From assembly GCF_002979455.1 (NCBI RefSeq), contig NZ_PCOU01000031.1:1-63933 (forward strand): a stretch of DNA of 63,933 bases, written 5' to 3'. The notes under the pieces are model-generated. The model was not told where the DNA came from, did no database searches, and saw only the letters and a list, made by a program, of their open reading frames with translations. The DNA is from Chryseobacterium sp. MYb7. GTDB lineage: Bacteria > Bacteroidota > Bacteroidia > Flavobacteriales > Weeksellaceae. How positions within the stretch are numbered: the first letter of the stretch is position 1; every line of letters begins with the position of its first letter. This document shows positions 43,028 through 50,306 of the stretch, piece by piece. A program made the position numbers and the translations under genes.

Positions 43028-44032
43028 ATGTCAACAATTAAAGTAGGTATCAACGGTTTTGGTAGAATTGGACGTCTTGTTTTCAGAGCAATGACTGAAA
43101 GAGACAACATTGAAGTTGTAGGAATCAATGACCTAATCAATGCAGAATACATGGCTTACATGTTAAAATATGACTCTGTACACGGTATTTTCCCAGGTGA
43201 AGTTTCTGTAGAAGGAAATGATCTTGTAGTAAACGGAAAAAAAATCAGAGTAACTGCTGAAAAAGACCCAAGTAACCTAAAGTGGAATGAAATCGGTGCA
43301 GATTATGTAGTAGAATCTACAGGTTTATTCTTAGATAAAGAAAGCGCTGCAAAACACATTACTGCAGGTGCTAAGAAAGTAATCCTTTCTGCTCCTTCTA
43401 AAGATGATACTCCAATGTTCGTAATGGGGGTAAACCACAAGGAACTTACTGATGATATCAAAATCTTATCAAACGCTTCTTGTACTACCAACTGTTTAGC
43501 TCCTTTAGCTAAAGTAATCCACGATAACTTTGGAATCGTAGAAGGTTTAATGACAACAGTACACGCTACAACAGCTACTCAGAAAACTGTTGACGGTCCT
43601 TCAATGAAAGACTGGAGAGGTGGTAGAGCTGCTCTAAACAACATCATCCCTTCTTCTACAGGTGCTGCTAAAGCAGTAGGAAAAGTAATCCCTTCATTAA
43701 ACGGAAAATTAACAGGTATGTCTTTCAGAGTACCAACGGTTGACGTTTCTGTAGTAGATTTAACTGTGAGAATTGAAAAGGCTGCTTCTTATGAAGAAAT
43801 CTGTTCAGTAATCAAAGCTGCTTCTGAAGGTGAATTGAAAGGGATCCTAGGTTATACTGAAGAGGCTGTAGTATCTCAGGACTTCGTAGGAGATAAGAGA
43901 ACTTCTATCTTCGACAAAGATGCTGGTATCATGCTTTCTCCTAACTTCGTAAAACTTGTTTCTTGGTATGACAATGAAATGGGTTACTCTAACAAATTAG
44001 TAGATATGCTTGTACACGCTGCTTCTTTATAA
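43028..44032 (+). CDS. gapA: Glyceraldehyde-3-phosphate dehydrogenase, type I
   Basis: Oxidises and phosphorylates glyceraldehyde-3-phosphate in glycolysis with NAD. The NAD motif GINGFGRIGRLVFR is at residues 8-21, the catalytic Cys in SNASCTTNCLAP near 153, and the partner His in TTVHATTATQ near 180. The anion site RAALNNIIPSSTGAAKAVG near 199 and SWYDNEMGYS near 315 are present. The 334-residue length is typical. Codon use is strongly biased to AT-ending optimal codons, as expected for high expression. It forms an operon with pfkA and ends at a strong terminator. Confidence 0.96.
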   Translation: MSTIKVGINGFGRIGRLVFRAMTERDNIEVVGINDLINAEYMAYMLKYDSVHGIFPGEVSVEGNDLVVNGKKIRVTAEKDPSNLKWNEIGADYVVESTGLFLDKESAAKHITAGAKKVILSAPSKDDTPMFVMGVNHKELTDDIKILSNASCTTNCLAPLAKVIHDNFGIVEGLMTTVHATTATQKTVDGPSMKDWRGGRAALNNIIPSSTGAAKAVGKVIPSLNGKLTGMSFRVPTVDVSVVDLTVRIEKAASYEEICSVIKAASEGELKGILGYTEEAVVSQDFVGDKRTSIFDKDAGIMLSPNFVKLVSWYDNEMGYSNKLVDMLVHAASL

Positions 44033-44059
44033 TAAGTAATGAGCGATAAGCAATAATAT

Positions 44060-44090
44060 AAAACCTTCCTGATGGGAAGGTTTTTGTTTT
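44060..44090 (+). terminator. pfkA-gapA terminator
   Basis: AAAACCTTCC and GGAAGGTTTT form a perfect 10-bp stem with a short loop and trailing T residues. Confidence 0.85.
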
Positions 44091-44128
44091 TAAATATTAT
44101 TTTTTACCACAGAATCATTTATCTTTTT

Positions 44129-44893
44129 TTAAAGTTCTTTCAAATATTCTTCAGCTTTTTCTTTACTCAAGTTGCCATCCATCTTTTGAATAACAGTAAG
44201 AGTTGCTTCATATTTCTTAATTTCAGCTTTTGATTTTTCAACACTAGCATCACTTTCTGCCTTACTAATCTTGCTCTCTGCCTCTGCTTCTGCTATTGAA
44301 ATATCTCTTGTTCTATCTATAATGGTTTCAAAAAGTTTTCTAATACCATCTTTACTCAATAACTCTTCTTTATCATTAAAATTATTGCTAAGTGCATTAA
44401 ATTTTTCAATTCCTATTTCGTTTTTAATCAATAATTTATTAATATCTTCTTTCTGATCTATAGATGCATAATAAAACTCATTCAGTCGATATAAAGCATC
44501 TCTAAGCATGTTTACAGCAGCTGTTCTTTTACCTAGCTGAGCAATAGTTCGTTGTGTATTCAAAGCAAATTCAGCATCTACCTGACCTTTAACATTTGCT
44601 TTTCCCGTAATGGCAGTAATAGATTGTATTGCGGCATCAGGAGAATTTTCTGCAAGTACTCTGATTTTCCCGTCTTTTACATACATGACAGAGCCTCTTC
44701 TTGTAGGATCATAATAAGACCATAAAAAAGTTCCATTATTATTTCCTACAGAAGAGTCTTTAGCATTTGATTTTCCTGATGGCTCATATTGCCCAACTCT
44801 AACAATACCCGCACTTCCGCGAGCCTTATTATTTTTAAAACTCCCACAACTTAACATAAAGAATGTAAGTATTATAAAAAAAATTGTTTTCAT
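44129..44893 (-). CDS. Lipoprotein with C-terminal coiled coil
   Basis: A 254-residue lipoprotein; the signal MKTIFFIILTFFMLSC gives a lipid Cys at residue 16. The middle (about 60-150) contains GSVMYVKDGKIRVLAENSPDAAIQ-type sequence with SITAITGKANVKGQVDAEFAL. The last 70 residues are a heptad-like helix rich in Glu, Lys and Ala (AEAEAESKISKAESDASVEK), likely a coiled coil, and end KEKAEEYLKEL. No enzyme motif is visible. It forms a monocistronic unit between gapA and the LuxR-type regulator. The function is unknown; a structural envelope role is a guess. Confidence 0.7.
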   Translation of the reverse strand: MKTIFFIILTFFMLSCGSFKNNKARGSAGIVRVGQYEPSGKSNAKDSSVGNNNGTFLWSYYDPTRRGSVMYVKDGKIRVLAENSPDAAIQSITAITGKANVKGQVDAEFALNTQRTIAQLGKRTAAVNMLRDALYRLNEFYYASIDQKEDINKLLIKNEIGIEKFNALSNNFNDKEELLSKDGIRKLFETIIDRTRDISIAEAEAESKISKAESDASVEKSKAEIKKYEATLTVIQKMDGNLSKEKAEEYLKEL

Positions 44894-45038
44894 GGCTATT
44901 TATTTTTTCAGATTAAAGTTTTTTTGAAATGGTTATTAGTTTTTATTTAAAACTACAATACTTTCCTACCAAACGAAATACCACAAAAGGGTGATTTTAT
45001 TTAACATAATTTTATTATTTTTAAGAAAACATTAACCA

Positions 45039-45839
45039 ATGAAGAAAAAACACCTGACTCACGCAAAAAGACCTCATCCCCTCATTAAGGTCTGGAATGA
45101 TTATCCTGAAATTTTACAGAATAACAACAGAATACTACCCGTTCCCACCATTGAAAACATAATCGGACAAATTTTTGCTCCCGGAAAATTCTACTATTAT
45201 GTCATCAATTTTGCAGACAGCACTATCACTTGTAATCACGATGAGGATATTTTAGCAATTCATGGTCTCCATAAATATCCTGTACATCTGAAAGAAATTA
45301 TAGACCTCATCCATCCCGATGATATAGAATTTGTGATGGAAGCAGAAAGAATGTCTATAGAAAAAATAAAAGAAATTAACGGTTTTGATTATCAGCAGGA
45401 ACTGAAAACCAGTTATTGTTTCAGGATGAGAACCTCAAAAGGTAATTATGAACTGTTTCATCATCAGGCCTTACATACTTATAAAGATGAAGATGGCAGG
45501 CTTTTGCAGGCAGTAAACATCCATACCAATATTGAACACATCACGCACCAAAATTCTTATGTTGTATTGGTTTCCGGAATCAACGGCCAGGAAGATTTTC
45601 ACCAGATGCAATGGATGGATCATGGCAAATTCCCGGAATCTATCCCTGTCATTTTCACCAAAAGAGAAGTTGAAGTCATCAATTGCATTGCAAAAGGATA
45701 CTCAACATGTGAAATTTCTGATCTTCTGAATATTTCGGAAGAAACGGTTCGTACCCACAGGAAAAATATTTTAAGAAAATCCGATTGCAAAAACAGCTCT
45801 GAGCTGATTAAAAAAACTTTTGAATGGGGATATCTATAG
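45039..45839 (+). CDS. PAS-like sensor with LuxR-type DNA-binding domain
   Basis: A 266-residue one-component regulator. The N-terminal 180 residues contain a PAS_3-like fold (YYYVINFADSTITCN, IIDLIHPDDIEFVMEAER near 87, then a SYCFRMRTSKGNYELFHHQALHTY beta sheet). The C-terminal LuxR/GerE helix-turn-helix begins FTKREVEVINCIAKGYSTCE near 206 and contains NISEETVRTHRKNILRK. No receiver or kinase domain is present, so input is direct. It lies 73 bp upstream of an MpaB-like oxygenase on the same strand, which may be its target. Confidence 0.82.
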   Translation: MKKKHLTHAKRPHPLIKVWNDYPEILQNNNRILPVPTIENIIGQIFAPGKFYYYVINFADSTITCNHDEDILAIHGLHKYPVHLKEIIDLIHPDDIEFVMEAERMSIEKIKEINGFDYQQELKTSYCFRMRTSKGNYELFHHQALHTYKDEDGRLLQAVNIHTNIEHITHQNSYVVLVSGINGQEDFHQMQWMDHGKFPESIPVIFTKREVEVINCIAKGYSTCEISDLLNISEETVRTHRKNILRKSDCKNSSELIKKTFEWGYL

Positions 45840-45912
45840 AAAAGAAATCATTATCCTGACAAATCTCACCAGTATATTTCGGTGCAAAACTTGTACTTTT
45901 ATAGATAAAGGA

Positions 45913-47103
45913 ATGAACATGATACAACCCCGTTTTAAAGATGCTGCCCATTTCAGGAATTTTTGGGAAAATGGCAACGGAAAACAGCTTATTGAATTTT
46001 CAGGAGCCGAAGTGAGCTTTGAAAAATTTGAAAAGTTTGCCCCTTATTTTCATCATGTGGATGAAACCGGTGACGAGGTGGTAAAAGACGTTTATTTCAC
46101 GAAAAAATTCCATGAAGCTTCAAGAGAAATTGAGAATTACATCAGAAATGGGGTTTCGGAAACAGATTCCGTACCTGAAAGTGTAAAAAAACTTTTCAGT
46201 CAAACCCAGAAAATCCCCGAATGGTTAGATTATAATTTACTTGAAAGCGGTGCTGAACTTTGTATGAGAAGCAACCTGGATTCTTTGATTTCCCTGAGAG
46301 ATTATTGTCTGATTGGTGGTTATGATTATGCTTACCTCAACAAACCGCTTATTGTAACAGAAGCATTGAAAAAAGGTGCCGTAAAGCGTCTTTCGGAAAC
46401 ATTGGATTTTTGGGTGAATGCTACCCGATACAATGCACTGGAAATTCATGCAAAGGGCTATGAATTTGCCATCAAAACCCGTTTGATTCATTCTTACGCC
46501 AGACTTTCTATTAAAAAGCATTATAAAGATTGGGAAACTGACAACTGGGGAGAGCCTATCAATTCGTGGGATATGATGGCGACGTACATCGGATTCAGTT
46601 TGGTCTTTCTTCATAGTCTTCAGAAACTGGGAAATAGTTTTTCTATCGAAGAAGAGCAGGGAATTTTTCACCTTTGGAAATATGTAGGGTATCTTTTGGG
46701 AATTCCGGAGCAGCTTCTTCCTGATGATAAAAAACAAGCAACAGAATATTTTTATTTATGGACTTCCGTTCAGCCGCCATCGGATAAGGGCTCTGTTCTT
46801 CTGGCTCACTCTCTTTTAGATGAATCACTGGAAAATCCTATTTTAAAATATGAATTTCAGAGAAAAAATTTAAAATATCTGCACATCTCCTGTACCTGGT
46901 TTCTGCTGGATGACGAAGTTTGTAAAAGATTACAAATTCCGGAGGTTCCTTGCAGAAATCTATTCCCGAAATCGAAAATACTTTTCAACAAAATTTATGA
47001 TCAACTCGTAAGTCGTGAAGCACGAATACAAAGAGGAAACAAAGACCAAATGAAAGTATTGGAAGATTATCTTGCAATCACTAAAAATTCAAATTTTCAT
47101 TAG
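45913..47103 (+). CDS. MpaB/rubber-oxygenase-like (DUF2236) haem protein
   Basis: A 396-residue protein from the ATG at 45913; an upstream reading frame overlaps the previous gene and shows no family match. The all-helical core resembles the oxygenase MpaB / latex-clearing protein (Lcp) family: RLSETLDFWVNATRYNALE near 158, then KTRLIHSYARLSIKKH near 190, where a His is expected to bind haem, and INSWDMMATYIGFSLVFL near 215. DWETDNWGEP in between is typical of the Bacteroidota subgroup. Cofactor and substrate are unproven. No signal peptide is visible, unlike secreted Lcp. Confidence 0.75.
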   Translation: MNMIQPRFKDAAHFRNFWENGNGKQLIEFSGAEVSFEKFEKFAPYFHHVDETGDEVVKDVYFTKKFHEASREIENYIRNGVSETDSVPESVKKLFSQTQKIPEWLDYNLLESGAELCMRSNLDSLISLRDYCLIGGYDYAYLNKPLIVTEALKKGAVKRLSETLDFWVNATRYNALEIHAKGYEFAIKTRLIHSYARLSIKKHYKDWETDNWGEPINSWDMMATYIGFSLVFLHSLQKLGNSFSIEEEQGIFHLWKYVGYLLGIPEQLLPDDKKQATEYFYLWTSVQPPSDKGSVLLAHSLLDESLENPILKYEFQRKNLKYLHISCTWFLLDDEVCKRLQIPEVPCRNLFPKSKILFNKIYDQLVSREARIQRGNKDQMKVLEDYLAITKNSNFH

Positions 47104-47110
47104 GATAAGT

Positions 47111-47240
47111 CAGGAAGCTCGAAGATGGAAGCTGGGAGTAATATTGTATAGCTAATTTCGCCAGCAAAGCTTAAAATTAAATCCATAGTATTTTGGGGCT
47201 TTAATTACTTCCTTCTACCAGCCTCCAGCTTCCTTTCCTG
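47111..47240. repeat. Palindromic intergenic repeat, copy 2
   Basis: The left arm (CAGGAAGCT ... GGAAGCTGG ... TAAT) pairs with the right arm (ATTA ... CCAGC ... CCAGCTTCC ... CCTG) across about 130 bp. It shares GATGGAAG and CCTCCAGCTTCC with 21827-21890. The rest of the gap before recA holds only its promoter. Confidence 0.55.
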
Positions 47241-47378
47241 TTAATATTTTTTCAGACTCACACCACATTCTGCATGTGCTTCGTTATGAATAAGATCAGC
47301 AGAAAAATTTTATCATTTTTTAACTCTAAAAACAGCTTTCAGGGATAAATAATATTAGCTTTTGATGTTTAAATTATG

Positions 47379-47386
47379 TATTTTTG
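47379..47386 (+). promoter_or_regulatory. recA -7 element (TATTTTTG)
   Basis: TATTTTTG matches TAnnTTTG, 19 bases before the recA ATG. I saw no clear LexA-type palindrome over it. Confidence 0.45.
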
Positions 47387-47405
47387 AGAAATTATTTTAA
47401 TAGAG

Positions 47406-48407
47406 ATGAGTAACATTGATGATAAGAAAAAAGCACTCGCTTTAGTGCTTGACAAACTAGATAAAACATATGGAAAGGGTACTGTAATGACTTTAGGTGA
47501 TCAATCTATAGACAATACAATAGAAGTAATTCCTTCCGGTTCTTTAGGATTAGATATTGCATTAGGAATAGGCGGATATCCAAAAGGAAGAATCATTGAA
47601 ATATATGGTCCTGAATCTTCAGGTAAAACAACTTTGACCCTTCATGCTATTGCTGAGGCTCAAAAAGCAGGGGGTATTGCTGCATTCATTGATGCAGAGC
47701 ACGCTTTCGACAGGGGTTATGCAGGAAAACTAGGAATCGATCTTGAAAACTTAATCATTTCTCAACCGGATAATGGTGAGCAGGCTCTGGAAATTGCTGA
47801 TAACCTGATCCGTTCAGGAGCTATTGACATTGTTGTCATTGACTCCGTAGCTGCTCTTACGCCAAAAGCAGAGATCGAAGGAGAAATGGGAGATTCTAAA
47901 ATGGGTCTTCACGCAAGATTAATGTCTCAGGCATTAAGAAAATTAACTGCTACTATTTCAAGAACGAAATGTACCGTAATCTTCATTAACCAGTTGAGAG
48001 AAAAAATCGGTGTAATGTTTGGAAACCCTGAAACTACTACCGGAGGTAACGCTCTTAAGTTCTATGCTTCTGTGAGAATTGACATCAGAAAAGCAAGTGC
48101 CCCTATCAAACAAGGTGATGAGGCTATTGGTAGCCGTGTGAAAGTGAAGATTGTGAAAAATAAAGTAGCACCTCCTTTCAAGCAGGCAGAATTTGATATC
48201 ATGTATGGAGAAGGAGTTTCTAAAGTAGGTGAAATTCTGGATACTGCAGTAGACATGGGAATTGTAAAGAAAAGCGGATCTTGGTTCAGCTACGAAGAGA
48301 CTAAATTAGGTCAGGGACGTGATGCTGTAAAAGATGTTTTAAAAGACAATCCAGATCTTTCTGAGGAATTGGAAAACAAGATCAAGGAAGAAATGAAAAA
48401 TAAATAA
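47406..48407 (+). CDS. recA: Recombinase RecA
   Basis: The strand-exchange and SOS coprotease filament protein. It opens with KKKALALVLDKLDKTYGKGTVM, has Walker A GPESSGKTTL near 69, Walker B IDIVVIDSVAAL near 141 and the catalytic AFIDAEHAFD near 95. Loop L1 EGEMGDSKMGLHARLMSQ is near 159 and the L2 region QLREKIGVMFGNPETTTGG near 197. The 333-residue length is on the short side of normal, with the acidic tail EELENKIKEEMKNK. It is expressed alone and closed by a UUCG-loop terminator. Confidence 0.98.
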   Translation: MSNIDDKKKALALVLDKLDKTYGKGTVMTLGDQSIDNTIEVIPSGSLGLDIALGIGGYPKGRIIEIYGPESSGKTTLTLHAIAEAQKAGGIAAFIDAEHAFDRGYAGKLGIDLENLIISQPDNGEQALEIADNLIRSGAIDIVVIDSVAALTPKAEIEGEMGDSKMGLHARLMSQALRKLTATISRTKCTVIFINQLREKIGVMFGNPETTTGGNALKFYASVRIDIRKASAPIKQGDEAIGSRVKVKIVKNKVAPPFKQAEFDIMYGEGVSKVGEILDTAVDMGIVKKSGSWFSYEETKLGQGRDAVKDVLKDNPDLSEELENKIKEEMKNK

Positions 48408-48427
48408 TTTTTCAGAAAAAATATAGA

Positions 48428-48456
48428 AAAGGCAGTCTTCGGATTGCCTTTTTTGT
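48428..48456 (+). terminator. recA terminator with UUCG tetraloop
   Basis: AAAGGCAGTC and GATTGCCTTT (one G-T pair) form a 10-bp stem capped by TTCG, followed by a T-run. Confidence 0.85.
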
Positions 48457-48476
48457 TTTTTTATAATGCAGATATA

Positions 48477-48653
48477 TTTTAACGCAAAGGTTTCATTTGT
48501 ATACTGTAATATTTTTAAGAGAGCAAAGGACGGAATCAATTTTATTGATTCTTACTAAGCAAACGCATTACTCAGAGCTTCATCAGCGACAAAGTCGCAA
48601 ATCTTTGCTTCCTTAGGATCAACTTTCGAATCTCTTATCCCTTTGCGTTAAAA
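48477..48653. repeat. MITE-like dispersed repeat, copy 1 (177 bp)
   Basis: Bounded by inverted ends TTTTAACGCAAAGG and CCTTTGCGTTAAAA. The interior closely matches the reverse complement of 56113-56291, including TTGCGACTTTGTCGCTGATG and AAGAATCAAT. There is no coding sequence inside. The gap between recA and 48732 is otherwise just terminators. Confidence 0.75.
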
Positions 48654-48680
48654 TAATCTTTCCGTTTTTTCTATAATAAA

Positions 48681-48710
48681 AAAGAGGTCATTCCGTAGAA
48701 CAACCTCTTT
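48681..48710 (-). terminator. Terminator of the 477-residue hypothetical gene
   Basis: AAAGAGGT and ACCTCTTT close an extended hairpin with an inner GTTC/GAAT pairing; T-rich sequence follows on the minus strand. Confidence 0.7.
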
Positions 48711-48731
48711 GAGTTTTTATATTTTTAAAAA

Positions 48732-50165
48732 TTATTCAGAAATTTTACCTTGAAGCTGAAGCGCTCCTGTTACTTTCATTCCTTTTGTAAGAGTTTCTAT
48801 TCTCATATTCTCTTTATTCACAAAAGCATCAATAGTGAAGAAGTCTTCATTTTCTTCATTCGTGATCAGCTTCAATTTCAGGATATAGCCTTTAACGCTT
48901 CCATCATCAAGCAATACTGTTTCCTTAAAGTCTACAATTTGGCCAATGAAGTCAAAACATGCATAATTAGGAAGATCCTGACTTGGTGCATATGTTGTGA
49001 AATCTTCACTCATTTTGGTACCATCCGGCAGATCAGTATTGGTATGGGCATCAAGGATCAGAACAATTCCACTTACGTTCACCTTAAGATGAGGCTGTGT
49101 CATGTATGTATTTCTATTTTCTGCATAGTCCGTTGCAAAGAACCAAACGCCAAAAGTATCTCTGGCAGGACCTGCTACGATAGCCTGTAAGTTCAGCGCA
49201 TTTTCCCACTCTCTGATTGACCTCGTTTCAAAATCTAACGTATAATCAGTTTTTACTTCCGGAATAATCGTGCTAAGCTCTTCTGTAAAAATGGTTTTGA
49301 ACCTAACATCCTCAAATTCTGTCTTACTTTTGCTTTCCCCAAGCGGATCAGAAACTGTAGACTGCATTAAAACATTGGTTAAATATTGACCGTAATCTTT
49401 AGTTTGAAAATTTTCATGTCCAAAAATTCCGCTCCATGTATTGACAAGATTATGAACATTTGATTTTCTTATGATAATTCCGGCATCGTTAGTCATTTCA
49501 GGAGCTGCAATTCCCTCTGTATTAGGAAAATAATTTTTACCTTCAATCAACTGATGATTCATGATTTCATTATTTTCTTCGTGAGAAAACTCTGCAAAAC
49601 CTTTATAAGTGACATTCTGATTTTCAAAAACATAAGGAAGACCTGTTTTCGCCTTGTCATCTCCGGCAAAATGATATGCAAGAGAAATTCCTTTAAATTC
49701 TCCATCCTGAGTTGCAGGAGTGTGATTTCCGTTATGATCAAACTGAGAATGATAAAGAATCATATAAGATTTGATCTTTCCCGCCTGAAGTTCAGTTTCA
49801 AACTTTTCTTCCATCTGCGCAATTGCCTGTTGTGGAGGAAGTGCATAGGCATCTTCAGTTACCATATAAGCAAAGCCTTCTATCTCACCATTTTCTTTTT
49901 CAAAAGCGGAAAGCGGTGTATACTCTCCTCTTAACTGAAGCGCGATAGAATACACGATATAATCGTTATAAATCCTGATTTTTTCAAATTCTTCATTTAC
50001 TTTTGACTCTTCTACCTGCTGTGAGGGAGTTTCTGGTATTGTTTCCACAACTTCTTCCACCACTTCCTCTACTACTTTTTCCTCTGGCTTTTCTATTTCC
50101 TGAACCGGAGTACTCACATTTTCCTGATTATTATTCTTTTTCTTAAAAAAATCAAAGATTCCCAT
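48732..50165 (-). CDS. Hypothetical cytoplasmic protein with acidic N-terminal linker
   Basis: I do not recognise this 477-residue protein. It starts MGIFDFFKKKNNNQEN, followed by an acidic Val/Glu-rich low-complexity linker (about 25-55). A large soluble region comes next. It contains YNDYIVYSIALQLRGEY near 65, YMILYHSQFDHNGNHTPAT near 133, GVWFFATDYAENRNTYMTQP near 345 and an OB-like C-terminal strand set (IGQIVDFKETVLLDDGS, then GMKVTGALQLQG). No signal peptide or membrane helix is present. Similar MGLFDFFKK openings are common in cytoplasmic Bacteroidota proteins of unknown function. Monocistronic. Confidence 0.65.
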   Translation of the reverse strand: MGIFDFFKKKNNNQENVSTPVQEIEKPEEKVVEEVVEEVVETIPETPSQQVEESKVNEEFEKIRIYNDYIVYSIALQLRGEYTPLSAFEKENGEIEGFAYMVTEDAYALPPQQAIAQMEEKFETELQAGKIKSYMILYHSQFDHNGNHTPATQDGEFKGISLAYHFAGDDKAKTGLPYVFENQNVTYKGFAEFSHEENNEIMNHQLIEGKNYFPNTEGIAAPEMTNDAGIIIRKSNVHNLVNTWSGIFGHENFQTKDYGQYLTNVLMQSTVSDPLGESKSKTEFEDVRFKTIFTEELSTIIPEVKTDYTLDFETRSIREWENALNLQAIVAGPARDTFGVWFFATDYAENRNTYMTQPHLKVNVSGIVLILDAHTNTDLPDGTKMSEDFTTYAPSQDLPNYACFDFIGQIVDFKETVLLDDGSVKGYILKLKLITNEENEDFFTIDAFVNKENMRIETLTKGMKVTGALQLQGKISE

Positions 50166-50268
50166 ACTGTTATTTATAATTGGCGGTAAATATAATAAAA
50201 GCGATCAACAGACCCAACATAAAAAAAATGTCATTGTGTCAGTTTATTCTTCATTTTTTTGGTAATAA

Positions 50269-50305
50269 AAAATTCCGGCGGAGTCTTTGACTCCGCCGGA
50301 ATTTT
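50269..50305 (-). terminator. Very strong terminator one base after the S9 peptidase stop
   Basis: A perfect 17-bp stem (AAAATTCCGGCGGAGTC and its complement) with a TTT loop, the longest perfect hairpin noticed in the window. It begins one base beyond the stop codon. Confidence 0.9.
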
Positions 50306-50306
50306 A

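Noticed and set aside
47379..47405. LexA box at recA
   Set aside because: No symmetric site could be seen near the promoter; a generic promoter element only.
48477..48653. Small RNA or leader from recA
   Set aside because: A strong terminator precedes it and a reverse copy at 56113 shows it is a dispersed repeat.
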